Shown: piece after piece, positions 22,701 through 32,430 of the stretch | How positions within the stretch are numbered: position 1 is the first letter of the stretch | How the letters are laid out: each line of letters starts with the position of its first letter | From: Adiantum capillus-veneris | Lineage: Eukaryota > Streptophyta > Polypodiopsida > Polypodiales > Pteridaceae | Assembly (NCBI GenBank): GCA_014529385.2 | Contig: CM043944.1 | Location: 57,948,768 to 58,012,767 of the forward strand | DNA: 64,000 nucleotides | Direction of reading: 5' to 3' | The notes under the pieces: model-generated | What the model saw: only the letters and a program-made list of their open reading frames with translations | The model's database searches: none | What the model was told of the DNA's origin: nothing | Position numbers and translations under genes: made by a program

Positions 22701-24399
22701 TGTTCAACATAGAAATGATACCGAAGTGGTCTCAAAATGTCGTTAACCTATTAACCTATGGAGGAGAGTTCGATAGAAGAGAATACAACCAGAAACATAT
22801 TGCTATTCAGCAATCCAAGAATCTTCAATTGGTTGCAGAAAGGTTGTATCAATTGGGAAATGATCATATTTTACGACTATGCATCAATCCTGAGGAATAT
22901 AATATATATCTGCGCGAAGCACATGTTCAGGAATGTGCATTTCATTGTTCAAGAAGGAACACATATAGGAATTTGTTACAATTGGGAGTCTATTGGCCAG
23001 GAATGAAAGAAAGAGTACATGAATATGTCACTGTATGTATTGTATGTTCATCAAAACCGCCAGCAGAGTATTCAACATTATATCAAATAATGATCGCTCC
23101 AGATTGGAGTCAGTATATTGTTGAATATCTCACAAATAGAACTGTCCCAGAAGGAACGTCAAAAGCTCGTCAGAAATCTGTAGAGACAGAAGCTAGAGAT
23201 TACACTTTCATAGGAGATCAACTCTATAAGAGAGGTAAAGACAACCAGCTTAGGATTTGCGCATCAGAGTCTGAGTATGTGATAATCCTGGAGCAAGCTC
23301 ATGGAGGAGTAGGTGGAGGCCATTTCTCAAGTGATAAGACAGCAAAACTTGTCTTAGCCGCAGGAATATGGTGGCCAACATTACATATGGACGCTGTGGA
23401 ATACGTTAAACGGTGTGATGACTGTCAGCGGACCAAAGTACCACTTAAAAGAGATGATATGCCGCTTAGACCAATGATGGGGGTAAGAGATTTTGCAAAA
23501 TGGGGGATTGATTATGTCGGACCCATTTCACCTCCTGCATATAAGACTCATGCACAATACATCATTGTGGCTACAGACTATCTAACAAAGTGGTCGAAGC
23601 AAAGGCAACTCAAAAAGCAGATGCCAGGACTACGGCACAATTTCTGTATGAATACGTCTTTGTACGATATGGATTGCCAATAGAAATTGTGAGTGATCGA
23701 GGCACACATTTTATAAATGAAGTGATAAAGATCCTTCTAGATGAATTCATGGTAATCCATAGGAAATCAGCCCCGTATCATCCACAAGCAAACGAACAAG
23801 CTGAAGCAACAAACAAAACCATATGCACGGTCCTCACGAAGATTGTATCTAAGTCGAGAACTGACTGGGACCAGAAGTTGCATTCAACATTATGGGCATA
23901 TAGGGTAGCATATAAAACATCAATAGGAACGACCCCATATAACATGGTTTTTGGGCTAAATGCTATCTTACCAATAGAATTCTTGATTTCAACCTTAAGG
24001 GTGGCTAAGGATCTAGAGTGGACAGGGCACGAGCTTTCTGATAGAATAGATGACCTGGAAAAGCTAGATGAGCTTCGCCTAAAAGCAGTAGCTTCTATCT
24101 ACATTCAAAAAAGGCGACAAAAGGAATTTTTTGATAAGCATGTGCGGACTAAAGAGTTTAAGGTTGGGGACTATGTCCTAGTTTACACTCTGAAACAACA
24201 TGCTAAGAAGCTTAAAAAGTGAGGGATGGGACCTCTGGTGATTAAAGATCTATCACCAAGTGGAGCCGTCAAGCTTGCTACATTAGACGGAGAAGAAATG
24301 CCCAATTGGATTAGTGGATGCAGAGTGAAAAAGTATCTTTTGCCGCTAACCCAAGACATGCTTCTCAAAATACATCAAGAAAAGCTGCGTGTCCAGAAA
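22701..24399 (+). pseudogene. E1 integrase with tandem-duplicated HHCC zinc-binding module
   Basis: Two zinc-binding modules lie in tandem, each with identical spacing H-x6-H-x30-C-x2-C. Copy 1 starts at His 22922 (AHVQECAFHC ... CIVC) and copy 2 at His 23300 (AHGGVGGGHF ... CDDC). The offset is 378 bp, or 126 codons. Matching flanks (WSQNVVNLLT against WSQYIVEYLT; RLYQLGNDHILRLC against QLYKRGKDNQLRIC) show duplication of the whole segment. The DDE core has WGIDYVGP, IVSDRGTHF and a Glu in NEQAEATNK. One base is missing near 23593 inside DYLTKW-VEAKATQ, shifting the frame. An in-frame TGA at 24220-24222 lies in the C-terminal GPLVI...GAVKLATLDG region. The protein would insert cDNA into the genome. 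Confidence 0.88.
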
Positions 24400-25623
24400 A
24401 AGAAAAAGATTGAGGAGGAAGCGCAAGCCGAGGCGAAGGAAAGAATGGAGAAAAGAAGACTACTGCATCAGAAACAGCGCAATGAAGGAGCAATACGAAT
24501 AAACGCAGTCAGTATAACAGAAACGGATAATGACAAAGAAGAACCCATCATTGAATGCAAAGTAGGAACCAACCAAATCAAAGCCAGAGCACTATTGGAT
24601 TCAGGAGCTCAAGCTAACCTACTTTCACTCAGTTTGTATAGACAATTGACAAATGACACTAAACTACAAACTGCCAAGCAAGAGTTAAAGAGTTACTCTG
24701 AGAATTCAATCAAAACTGTTGGATGCACAGTTTTACATATACAGATTAACCAATATGTGTATCCTCATATGTTTTACGTGGTTGAAGACCAAGCTACACA
24801 ACATCCATTATTGCTAGGACAACCATGGCAGAAGCAATACAATGCAATGATTGACTGGAGTTCTAAATCAGTGCTTATCAAATACGAAGGTGAAAATCAA
24901 TCAGTTAAGTTCACCAACGGAGAAGAGCCAACTCCAAAGGACGAATCCAAAGACAAAGGTAAACAACAACCAGAGAAAAAGAAGAAGCAATGGCAACCAA
25001 AAGTTTCTATACAACCGGATTACTCTTCGACGAGGAATTCCCAACAGTGGATAAGGAAGACAAGCAATAATATAACAGCTCAACCTTTGGAAAAAACGGA
25101 GTCAAAGTTGGTATGGAGACCAAAAAAGGTTGTGCCAGAGAACACAAAGGTGGAAAGCAGAGTCTTCAATACCAGACGACAGAGTGATTCCAGACAATCA
25201 AGGACAGTGAAACAGATCTGGATTCCAAAGAAGTTCATGACGGCACAAAACTATAGCAAGCAAATTTGGATCCCAAAGATTTGTAAACAGGAACTCCCTT
25301 CAGTACAATCCACGGAAACTCCTAGGTATTTCAAGGCGAGGAAATCAACACAAGGAACAAAGCAGGTTTGGGTCGCAAAGAGTTTGTGGCAAGCACAAGC
25401 AAAGAGGAAGCAGATTTGGATTGTGAAAAAGAACAACAAGGTAAAGAAGAATCCATCGACTGATTCTACTACCGAAGTATCACCAACCCAAAACCCGACC
25501 ACTAATCCTTCAATCAAACAAAGAGCAGCTTTATTGGAAAGACTGTTGTATCATCGCTCTGCAATTGCATTGGGAACTTATGACCAAAACAACTACAATG
25601 CTTCGCCCACAGACACTTCATAG
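24400..25623 (+). CDS. E1 post-integrase module: second retropepsin-like domain plus W-P-K repeat tail
   Basis: This continues the integrase frame without a break. After a charged helix (KKKKIEEEAQAEAKERMEKR) comes a second aspartic-protease-like domain, separate from the one before RT. It has IIECKVGTNQIKARALLDSG with D-S-G at 24598-24606, SVLIKY later, and the hydrophobic-Gly motif LLLGQPW near 24808. The tail is basic and carries repeats of (K/R)Q(I/V)W(I/V)PK: QWQPK, QQWIRK, LVWRPKK, KQIWIPKK, KQIWIPK, KQVWVAK and KQIWIVKK. E2 has a matching module. I do not know a family with this fusion. The tail could bind nucleic acid or Gag, or act as protease prosequence; these are guesses. The frame ends at TAG 25621-25623. 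Confidence 0.75.
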   Translation, partial: KKKIEEEAQAEAKERMEKRRLLHQKQRNEGAIRINAVSITETDNDKEEPIIECKVGTNQIKARALLDSGAQANLLSLSLYRQLTNDTKLQTAKQELKSYSENSIKTVGCTVLHIQINQYVYPHMFYVVEDQATQHPLLLGQPWQKQYNAMIDWSSKSVLIKYEGENQSVKFTNGEEPTPKDESKDKGKQQPEKKKKQWQPKVSIQPDYSSTRNSQQWIRKTSNNITAQPLEKTESKLVWRPKKVVPENTKVESRVFNTRRQSDSRQSRTVKQIWIPKKFMTAQNYSKQIWIPKICKQELPSVQSTETPRYFKARKSTQGTKQVWVAKSLWQAQAKRKQIWIVKKNNKVKKNPSTDSTTEVSPTQNPTTNPSIKQRAALLERLLYHRSAIALGTYDQNNYNASPTDTS

Positions 25624-25641
25624 TCGTCTAGGAGGACTCAG

Positions 25642-25658
25642 ACTAGGAGGGGGGGAGG
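25642..25658 (+). other. E1 internal polypurine tract
   Basis: ACTAGGAGGGGGGGAGG lies just after the pol frame ends, 3.5 kb before the 3' LTR. It resembles E2's terminal tract GCTAGGAAGGGGGGAG more than E1's own terminal tract GCGGAGGGGGGGGAG. It may be a relic of an earlier 3' end or a second plus-strand primer site. Confidence 0.6.
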
Positions 25659-25659
25659 T

Positions 25660-28435
25660 ATACAGGCATACAAGAGTTACAAAGCAGCTACAAGCGCCGA
25701 AAACAAAGAAAAACAAAAATTATATTACAAGGGCAGTGTCTTACATGATTTTGCAATTTTTATGTTTGATTGCGGATATTGATAATATTTATGCCCTTAT
25801 ATACCTTGTTTTGCAACAAGAAGAGATCAAATGATGAATTTGGGTCTCTAGACGTGTAAATATCACTAAATAAGAGTGTTTTTGGAGCTAAAAAGTGGTA
25901 ATCCAAGTCCAGAAATCACAAATAAGTGTATATTCATATACACAGGGTTACCAGCTATTTATTGTGTATGTTTGGAATTTTTTTGGCTTCAATTTGCTAT
26001 TTTTCTTTATTTTTTATGATTTTCTTAATAAAAGTAAAATAAAAATTAAAAAGCAGGTGAAATGAGATCGGAAAAAAGAAAAGAATAGACGGTGATGGTC
26101 CTAATGACAAGGGCAACCCATGGTAAAAATTGGGTACAATTCTGAAAAAGTTGCGGAAAGCGTGAAATGACAGAATTTTGGCAAAGTGGACAGATTTCTC
26201 AGAAATAGGTCAAACGGAGTCCAAATTGAGAAATTTCAAATCCTAAAGTGCATTTCACGACGAGATAGGAGCACATGTCAAATTTGGTAACAAGTGATCC
26301 GGGAAGTCCGAAGTTAAGTATTTTTCACATCACTTTCAAGCTCATTTCCACTATTACCTTCTTGGAGAGAGCAAAGAGCACACAGGAGCATCCGACCTTC
26401 TACCGCCTTCTACGACTGCTACGAGAGCTCAGAGGACACCAGACATGAGAGGTAGACTCGTTGCCATAAGCTTTTGATGCTTATCGTTAACTTTTGTCGC
26501 GAAAACTAACCAAAACCAAGAAACAAGAGCAGACGGGGAATGGGGAGGAACGCTAGGTAGGGGCACAACCGCCTAACCAAACCTTGCAAGAACTTAGAGG
26601 TGGGTTACCCTAACATAGAAGATGGGTTTCTAACACTCAAAGCTCGAGAAAGAACGACTTGAAAAACCCTAGGTCAACAGAGCCTGCAAGAGGCAAACAG
26701 GAAAAAGTTTTCGAAACGACACAAAACTTCTCAGGAAGCTTAACAACATCGAGGGCAATACAACCATGGAGTATCTCCGGGTTTGGATCACCAAAAGTAG
26801 TTCGGAACAACCGATTCGGCTGCGGACACACAAAGCGTCATTTTGACATAACGGCTAAAATTGACGACCAAATGACATGAAACTTCACAAGCAGCCTCAA
26901 ATATACATGGATGACTTATGTTTGCAAGCAAAACCCAAAAGAAAGCTGATTCACTTACCGATGGTGAAAAAAGACGCTTTCGGGCAACCAAATGGAGAAA
27001 GATGGAGAACGGGGAGCCAAAGTCAAGTTCAACCAAATAGGTGGCTTCACAACATATCCAATGAGCTGGAAATGCAACTCTCGAGAAGAAAAGTTGAAGA
27101 AATTCAACTCCAAGGCAAAAAGACGACTTCGGAGACTGAAATGCCTATAAGGGGGCTTTTTAGCTAAACTGATGACTTTTTAAGTTGAAAACTAGTTAGC
27201 AGGGCTTAGGGCACTAGCACAAAGCATTCTTTGCACAAAAAGACCAACATTTCAAGAAAAAACATCATACGCGTATGATGTCTCACAGCATGATTTTCAC
27301 ATCCATTTCAACATTTGAGTGCATAGCCTCATTCCACATGTTAATCACATCCTATGAACCAAGTATCATGAGAATTGGAGTTAGAAAACCCAAGGAAAAC
27401 CAAAAAGACGCAAAGTAGGCCATAAAATTGATTTTGGGTCCTAATTTTGTCAAAATAACTCCAAACTCAATGAAACTTTGTAGGATTGTTGATTAACACA
27501 TCTACAAGCTATCTGGAACCAAAAAGCACCATTTTGACACAAAAGACATCATACGCGTATGATGTCTATTTGCACTTACAGAGCCAAAACTGCTCATTTG
27601 TCATCATACATCCATTATATATATCTAATACATGCTACATATGAAGTTTGGAACCATTTGGTCAAGTGGATCACCCCATTAGCCCAATTGAGGGAAAATC
27701 CTTCATCCAAAGCCTATTTTAGCCCAAATCCAACATACTCAAGTCCAAACCAAGATTTGAGTAGAGACAGTCCTTCACTAGTACATGGGGAGTCCACAGA
27801 ATCAATCCCATGAAAAATTGATGAAAAAGACATCATATGCGTATGATGTCTTTAGAGCCATTTTTAGCCCAAAATCTATCCAAAATTCATAAATCCACTG
27901 AATAAGCCTATCTAAATCCATATCCAAGCTTATAGAGAAATTTGGTCCAAAAATACACTAAAAGACATCATACGCGTATGATGTCTCACTATGTGATTTT
28001 GGCACCTCAGGGCTTCAACCACCAAATAGAAGTGATCTACATGCCATTTGAAGGTGAACCACCAAGTTTTATCCAATTTGGATCATAAAATCCATTTCCC
28101 TTTCAAAATTTTGCCAAGAGCCTGAACTGGACTAAACTGGCCAAAACTTGACCAAATGGTATCCAAACTCAAATCCAAGCATATGATACTCATGTATACA
28201 CTATCAGCTACAAGCACAACCAATATGAAGTCATTTTGACACAAAAGACATCATACGCATATGATGTCTCCAGCATGATTTTGAGCCCAGTTTGCATATT
28301 TTTTCACCTACCCTGCATCCTTAGGCCCTGAATAGCTCATGTTTCAATTTTCAAGTCATTTGAATAGTTAAAAGCTTCATTTCGGCTTTCAGTACTAAAA
28401 AGACGCTAACTTCTGAAATTGGAGTTACAGGATCC
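25660..28435 (+). other. E1 3' noncoding region
   Basis: 2.8 kb without a supported gene. It holds five 24-bp palindromes from 27260, and a 23-bp stretch at 26899-26921 identical to the RT active-site region at 21858-21880. A small open frame at 26877-27167 spans that stretch but shows no other RT similarity. Confidence 0.6.
27260..28269. repeat. E1 3' array of 24-bp palindromes (five copies)
   Basis: Same palindrome as the leader, starting at 27260, 27544, 27828, 27963 and 28246. Copies at 27544 and 27963 are perfect; 27260, 27828 and 28246 have one substitution each. Spacings are 284, 284, 135 and 283 bp, nearly the same pattern as in the 5' leader. The two regions therefore look like copies of one array, or are held to the same spacing. 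Confidence 0.93.
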
Positions 28436-29139
28436 ATGGATTCCGCCAAGTTATCGGCAACGAAGAGAAAAAGACCGACAATCAAAGATGCTCTTGCAGA
28501 AGCGGAACCCTTTGACATTCCAGCAGAAACCCTCAAGCCAACCAAAACTTGGGTGGACTGAACAAATACCCAGCCTACCTCATCTACTTGGTAGAGGCAC
28601 CAAAGGAGATTCGGGAGGATGCAACCTTCTGCCCGGTGCCAAGAGTCAGAAGCTGGAAAGAGCATGGCAGGATTGCAGAAAAGAAGCCAAATTGGTTTAA
28701 TTACCCAAGGATGCCAGGACCAAAGGCAGGAGAGAGAATAGGTAAAGCCTACATGGTGAAAACCCTAACGGGCACCATCAAGCTCTTTACTGGCTCTCCT
28801 GACCTTTCGTGTCAGATGCTCAAGAAAATTTGCAGGACTCTCTTAGCTTGCATTGAAGTGTTCGCGACAGATAAAGCCACGACCTCGAGTCTACTATCGA
28901 CGGCCGACACAGTGACTGATATGATATATGATCTTTCATTGCAGCCTTCTCCAAAAGTGTTGCACCTCCTATACCAGAGGATTATGTTTTTGCCTAGCTT
29001 CCACATGCAAACATTCGAAGAAGCTTTCTACACCGGCTTTTTCACCCACGAAAGCAAAATATTCGGCCCAACCTTGACCATCGGCAACCTACGATACGAA
29101 TCACATTTGCAGATGCTCAAGACGACAGGACTTTATTGA
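28436..29139 (+). pseudogene. E1 accessory ORF next to the 3' LTR, unknown function
   Basis: An ATG at 28436 opens MDSAKLSATKRKRPTIKDAL, with a KRKRP stretch resembling a nuclear localisation signal, and runs to WVD then TGA at 28559. A frameshift near 28550 joins it to a long frame reading LNKYPAYLIYLVEAPKEI, KPNWFNYPRMPGPKAGERIG and, after a mixed helical stretch, GPTLTIGNLRYESHLQ, ending at 29139. Total would be about 235 residues. I recognise no domain, signal peptide or membrane segment, so an env-like role is not supported by sequence. It ends only 14 bp before the hairpin and PPT, and E2 has no visible counterpart. It could be a captured gene or an element-specific factor. Confidence 0.5.
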
Positions 29140-29152
29140 CCAAGCATAAAAG

Positions 29153-29189
29153 TCATGTCAGGGACGACATGAACGCGGAGGGGGGGGAG
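29153..29189 (+). other. E1 pre-PPT hairpin and terminal polypurine tract
   Basis: A seven-base-pair stem TCATGTC/GACATGA (29153-29159 with 29166-29172) encloses loop AGGGAC. The PPT GCGGAGGGGGGGGAG follows and ends at the first base of the 3' LTR. E2 has the same hairpin with one A-T pair changed to G-C. Confidence 0.8.
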
Positions 29190-30133
29190 TGTTGAGCCAG
29201 CAGAGGATCACACCCACATTTTTGCTCACACTCATCATTTTTGTAACCATTGATTGTAATAAATGTCTTTCCGACATTGATTTTGAATCGAGCCATTCAT
29301 TAAGTAACAGGACTCAATTGAGTTTCCATCTTGTAATCCCGAAGTAATTTCACTTGCCGATGTAATTAGTTAGAGATGTTCTCACCTCCAAGGTTGAGGT
29401 ATATAAGCCAAAGTTTTGTAACCTAAAAGAAGATTCAGATTATTAATCAAAGTAAGTTTTTGAGCGCCGTGACTGTGTCTGAGAGAGAGTGAGAGAGAGA
29501 GAGAGAGTCTTATCTACTTGCTACGCGAGCTACGGAGCCGCCATTGGAGAAGCGACACGGCCATTGTGTTAGCAACGGCGAGAGCTACGCACTGATACCA
29601 AGAGTGCGTGCTATCGGCTTCTATGTGTGGTAAGTTCCTACGAGCTTCGGTGTGAGTTTTCTTCCAACTCGTGTGTCGGAATAGAGCGTGCAGCATATCT
29701 ATAGAACCACAACGAGTAGAGCTACGCATTAGTACCATCGGGGTCAAGTTTCAGTCACCTGTATTTTTCGGCCTGTCTTCATACGCGTTTACCGCACGGA
29801 GTGATTATAGGTTGATTTTGCAGTTCAAGTCTTTAGGGTGTTGTTCTTACCTAGTGCATAGACTTCCCGTTGAGTTTGAGATCGATTCAATGATTCTAGA
29901 TCCTGTTTCGTATAGCATTCGTTCGTAGTACGGATTTCAGTCACTTGCGTATTTTAGAACTTAGATTTGATTTCCTTAGTAGTGATTGTCATTAGAAGGT
30001 CGAGTAGGTGATTTGACACCCACCTAGTTGTTTCCATGCGCCTGCGGGTCAAGCTTCGTCCTCGTCTGACAAATTCTGTTGTTGGTTGAGTTCTCGCTAT
30101 TTAGCTTCCGCTAGCGGCGTAACCGCCTTAACA
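29190..30133 (+). repeat. E1 3' LTR
   Basis: 944 bp, about 99% identical to the 5' LTR by eye, with TATA box at 29400-29407. Ends in CTTAACA followed by the target duplicate GGTGT. Confidence 0.95.
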
Positions 30134-30147
30134 GGTGTTTATCAACA
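30134..30147 (-). repeat. C1 5' LTR, outer end beyond E1
   Basis: GGTGT (target duplicate) followed by TTATCAACA. On the minus strand it starts TGTTGATAAACACC and joins the C1 LTR part at 13646. A second TGTTGATA just outside (about 30169-30176) leaves the exact LTR start uncertain. Confidence 0.5.
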
Positions 30148-30377
30148 CCACAATCCATAAGACTTTCACTCTATCTTATCAACAAGTTTGTCTCCTTTTT
30201 TTCCACTTTAAGTTGGAAATTTCCAAATTACATAAATTTGGTCAATTTGGATATTCTCATAATGCGGGATTTCTACCATAATACCCAATATAGTCTTTAG
30301 AGTGACATATTATTAATTTAGGCTGATACACATCATCAAGATACCAAAGGAAACATGCCCACATAGGAGTAAGTTCA
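30148..30377. other. Unassigned spacer between C1 and C2
   Basis: AT-rich, 230 bp, without a recognised feature. Confidence 0.4.
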
Positions 30378-30517
30378 TGTTGGAGCTATATATGCTCACT
30401 CTACTCAACTTGGTCTCACCTATATATTTGTATCTTGTCCTCAATATGAATCAGTCTTTGGGAGCGTACATGGTGTGTCTCTTATCTCGTCTCTCTCTTT
30501 CTCTCTACATCTCAACA
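30378..30517 (+). repeat. C2 short LTR, plus orientation
   Basis: 140 bp, TGTTGGAGC...CATCTCAACA, directly followed by TGGTATCAAAGCGG (30518-30531), an initiator tRNA-Met type PBS. An inverted relative lies at 38777-38919. Confidence 0.8.
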
Positions 30518-30531
30518 TGGTATCAAAGCGG

Positions 30532-31115
30532 TAACGATCACACGATGATTCAATTCATGGTGACAAAACAGAGTATGTGTATGCGATTCGCATATAAGAT
30601 TCAGAATTTCTACAAATCTTATTTTTTAGGATTGATTCTTGCTAATTGTGGTTGTTTTGTGTTATGAAGAATATGATTAGTGTTTTGTGTGGTGTTTATT
30701 GGTAATCTATATAACAAATCATTGATTATGTTTTCTTGTTGATTTGTCTTTTGATAGCCTGAACTTCGTCTCAAATTTTGGGGTCTTCTGCTCAAAATTT
30801 GGAGAAACGAAAAAAGTGCAATGGCATTATTCATCCAAAAGTTGTTCATCTCCTTGAGTTTTTCGATTTGAGTTCTAGGTTTGCATCAATCAAAGTTCCC
30901 ATCAGAAAGCTATGTTGTTTTTACTACAATCGAGCTTGCCACAGGTTTCGTCCTCATGCGTCTTTGTGAAGCGTCCGCGATCGTTTTTCTAATTTTGGCA
31001 TCAACTTTTTTTAGTAAATTTAGCTTTTTTTTATTCATATTGCGGCCGTCAATCTTGAGTCTCACGTCGCGTCTCATGTCACTCTATTTTGAGGACTCTT
31101 TTATTATTAACGTCT
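30532..31115 (+). other. C2 leader copy, plus orientation
   Basis: Noncoding sequence after the PBS, matching the reverse complement of about 38285-38763, for example CAATCGAGCTTG followed by GTCTTTGTGAAGCGTCC. Similarity ends near 31115, where sequence read as minus-strand copia begins. No gag start is seen in this copy. Confidence 0.65.
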
Positions 31116-32430
31116 CCTTTTTTCTGCTTATTTGGGTGACATTGCTGCAGAATCATTGAGAGAGACTTCATTCAAATTATCGTTTCAAGAAGCAATCATG
31201 GGTATAGTCTGTCCATATTTCTCAATTTAGAATTTGATATGATCAAATCCAAAAAAGAGACCAAGATCAACAAGTCTAGCAATTGAAAGAAGATTACGTT
31301 GAATATCTTGTACATGTAATACTCCTTGAAAAATTCGAGTGGAAGAAGATAAGTTACCACGATCGATATAAATCTCCAATACCCTTTACTCGACAAGTTG
31401 TATTATCAGCAAGATAAACAACACAAGTAATTGGTAGTGGATGATAGTTATGGAGCCACTTAGACTAATATGTCATATTTCTTGTAGCACCAGAATCGAT
31501 AATAAAAAAGTGATCCATCATGTACATGAAGTATTTTTTCTAGAGCAATTGAACATAAGACACAATTTGTTTCTGATAAAATATTGTTTTGATGTTCAGT
31601 AGCATATGCTCTATTATGATCTGTATCGAATTGATGCTTATAGCACATATGAGTGGGATGATTAGATCATCCATAATATTCGCAAGAAGAAGAATAATCT
31701 CTAGATAAACATGGTTTTTTAGTGGTAATATTGTGTTCTTCATCATATTAACGTGTCCAACAATCATCTTCAGTATGGCTATTTTTGTTGCAGTAAGAAC
31801 ATGGCTTATTAGAAAATTTGAGACGAGAGAAAATATTACTGCAATGGCCAGCTATGTGATTTCCTCGTTGAAATGGACGTCTTTGAGGCATAAAAAGAAC
31901 GTTCCATATGTTGTGACGTAGTTTCCTTTTGAGAAATCATAGTTGAATCATGACCAGTATTACATCATTCTTGACTTTGAGAGTATTCAATCAAAGACAT
32001 GCAGGCTTGGTCAAAACTGAGACCATATTTATTAGAAAGAATGGTAACAATGTTATCATAAGAAGATTCCTTCACCGTGTTAAGGAGAAGTGTAATCAGT
32101 TGTTTTTGTGGAACAGGATTATCGACAGCATCAAGTTGATTAATAATGGATTTGAAAGACTCACTATGTCCCGTCATGGTAGTATCAACTTTATGCTGTA
32201 AATTGTTGAGGAAACTCAAATAGATTATTTCAATAACAGATTTCTTGTGAAAGTTTGCAATAAGGTACTTCCATACGTTGTTGGAAGTAGGCACTGCATA
32301 TACATCAAGCAAAAGAGAATCAATAAGAGTAGAAAGAATATACCAACAAGATGCTTTAACATGTCATTGCCAATCCGTATACGCAACATGCCAAACTTCA
32401 AATATAGGTCCTTCAGTGATCAGCACGTTG
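31116..32430 (-). pseudogene. C2 Ty1/copia gag-protease, inner part
   Basis: Read on the minus strand: Gag sequence from ITEGPIFEVWHVAYTDWQ through LLDVYAVPTSNNVWKYLIANF and HKVDTTMTGHSESFKSIINQL to SLIEYSQS (31965-32430). Next comes a zinc knuckle CSYCNKNSHTEDDC (about 31757-31802), then the protease motif FIIDSGATRNM (31474-31510) and VVYLADNTTCRVKGIGDLY. Stops and shifts interrupt it repeatedly. RT, integrase and RNase H are missing; the copia reading ends near 31120 at the inverted leader. The N-terminal Gag piece is at 37946-38140, on the other side of E3. Confidence 0.78.

Larger units (their letters stand above)
13647..30133 (+). mobile_element. E1: near full-length Ty3/gypsy-class LTR retrotransposon, 16.5 kb
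   Basis: Two 944-bp LTRs (13647-14590 and 29190-30133) flank the element. It has TGTTGAG...CTTAACA ends and a perfect 5-bp target duplication GGTGT at 13642-13646 and 30134-30138. By eye the LTRs differ at about nine positions, roughly 99% identity, so insertion was recent. A tRNA-Asp-type PBS follows the 5' LTR and a polypurine tract precedes the 3' LTR. Coding order is Gag N-domain, Gag, zinc knuckle, protease, RT, RNase H, integrase, second protease-like domain, W-P-K tail, then a separate 3' ORF. PBS and gene order suggest the Athila/Tat side of plant Ty3/gypsy elements. The frame contains six in-frame stops and at least four frameshifts, so this copy is not autonomous. Confidence 0.93.

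Noticed and set aside
17666-24222. In-frame stops in E1 as programmed readthrough, RNA editing or stop reassignment
   Set aside because: They occur inside conserved domains, use all three stop codons, differ in place from those of E2, and coexist with frameshifts. Ordinary decay explains them.
26877-27167. Open frame with IYMDDLC in the E1 3' region as an RT fragment
   Set aside because: Similarity to RT is limited to 23 bp; nothing before or after matches.
15115-28269. Palindrome arrays as a CRISPR-like array
   Set aside because: Repeat spacing is 125-288 bp, spacers are related to each other, and the context is a plant retrotransposon without cas genes.
28436-29139. E1 accessory ORF as an envelope gene
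   Set aside because: Position fits, but there is no signal peptide, membrane segment or glycosylation-rich ectodomain pattern.
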